From Leclercia adecarboxylata (GTDB taxonomy: Bacteria > Pseudomonadota > Gammaproteobacteria > Enterobacterales > Enterobacteriaceae), in NCBI GenBank assembly GCA_901472455.1, contig LR590464.1, positions 3,968,001-4,032,000 on the forward strand: a DNA stretch of 64,000 nt. Direction: 5' to 3'. The translations under genes and the position numbers were made by a program. Below, piece after piece: positions 63,604 to 64,000 of this stretch (position 1 is its first letter; every line of letters starts with the position of its first letter). Under the pieces are notes generated by a model, which ran no database searches, had not been told where the DNA came from, and worked only from the letters and a program-made list of their open reading frames with translations.

Positions 63604-64000
63604 GCGTTATTTGTCGCCTCCTTGTTGGCGGCCTGAATCGCAGCCTGCTCAGCGCGGCGTGAAGCAATTTTCACAAACGGCAGGTAGATCAGGACGGCAG
63701 TAATGATGCAGATACCCTGCGTGACCACCGCACCCATCGAACCGGCGGTGGAGAGCCAGGCGTTGATCAGCGGCGGTGTGGTCCAGGGCACCATCACCAC
63801 GGCTTTACCGGCAAAACCGGTGACGGTGGCGAAGTAACCGATGGAGCCGGTCACCAGCGGGGTGATGATGAACGGGATCGCCAGAATCGGGTTGAGCATG
63901 ATTGGCATACCGAAGATCACCGGCTCGTTGATGTTAAAGATCCCCGGGCCGATGGAGAGCTTGGCGATCTCCTTCATCTCTTTGCGTTTGGTGCCGATCA
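63600..64000 (-). CDS. PTS lactose/cellobiose-type EIIC component, C-terminal part (partial)
   Basis: Membrane channel of a phosphotransferase system; imports and phosphorylates a beta-linked sugar together with EIIA and EIIB encoded elsewhere, probably just beyond the right edge. The last 133 residues or so are in the window. The family motif GPGIFNINEPVIFGMPIMLNPILAIPFI, containing the substrate-binding NEP, is clear. Hydrophobic segments ITPLVTGSIGYFATVTGFAG and GAVVTQGICIITAVLIYLPF follow, and the tail is basic and alanine-rich. The stop overlaps the GH1 start (ATGA). Confidence 0.92.
   Translation of the reverse strand, partial: IGTKRKEMKEIAKLSIGPGIFNINEPVIFGMPIMLNPILAIPFIITPLVTGSIGYFATVTGFAGKAVVMVPWTTPPLINAWLSTAGSMGAVVTQGICIITAVLIYLPFVKIASRRAEQAAIQAANKEATNNA

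Overview
This window is a chromosomal segment from an Enterobacteriaceae member close to Enterobacter, Lelliottia or Leclercia. The gene order from pyrG to galR follows the E. coli K-12 64-min region almost gene for gene, and the proteins look clearly orthologous but diverged. No phage, plasmid or CRISPR region is visible. The assembly is rough. Many genes are broken by single-base insertions in homopolymers (sometimes deletions), with the correct protein continuing in the next frame. The third of three otherwise identical tRNA genes carries four extra bases. I therefore read almost all frameshifts as sequencing errors and give each broken gene as one feature over its full reconstructed extent.

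Layout. 1-5.3 kb, minus strand: pyrG (partial), mazG, relA, rlmD. 5.3-8.1 kb: barA. 8.1-13.4 kb, minus: a D-glucarate operon gudP-gudX-gudD with a glycerate kinase added at its end. 13.9-16.7 kb, minus: yqcA, truC, yqcC, the sRNA csrB with its UvrY box, and syd. 16.7-23.2 kb, plus: queF, ppnN, sdaC-sdaB, xni. 23.3-30.1 kb: rlmM-ygdD, gcvA facing the sRNA gcvB, ygdI, csdA-csdE, tcdA, mltA. 30.3-30.8 kb: three initiator tRNA genes, with an ERIC-like repeat between the first two. 30.9-45.5 kb: amiC, argA (two ARG boxes), and recC-ptrA-recB-recD on the minus strand. 45.5-52.1 kb, minus: ppdA-ppdB-ygdB-ppdC, lgt-thyA, rppH-ptsP. 52.1-52.8 kb: a non-coding DnaA-box cluster at the position of E. coli DARS2. 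52.8-55.1 kb: mutH, ygdR, a 127-bp ERIC, tas. 55.17-55.80 kb: a 634-bp non-coding insertion. 55.9-60.9 kb: aas-lplT (minus), sRNAs omrA and omrB (minus), galR (plus). 60.8-64.0 kb, minus: a PTS EIIC, GH1 glycosidase, GntR regulator and GNAT operon, where E. coli has lysA.

Connections. BarA, the csrB promoter with its UvrY box, and csrB lie in one window, so sensor and target of the BarA/UvrY-Csr pathway are close together. RecB, RecC and RecD form the RecBCD repair enzyme. CsdA, CsdE and TcdA form the sulfur-acceptor and tRNA ct6A module. Aas and LplT take up and re-acylate lysophospholipid. GudP, GudX, GudD and GarK import and break down glucarate.

The most unusual object is the 634-bp element at 55166-55799. 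It has 18-bp terminal inverted repeats, a 10-bp target duplication, nested inner inverted repeats and strong hairpins. It encodes no recognisable protein and has split the terminator shared by tas and lplT. Second in interest are the ERIC-like repeat inside the initiator-tRNA operon and the DARS2-like DnaA-box cluster with a CRP-like site.
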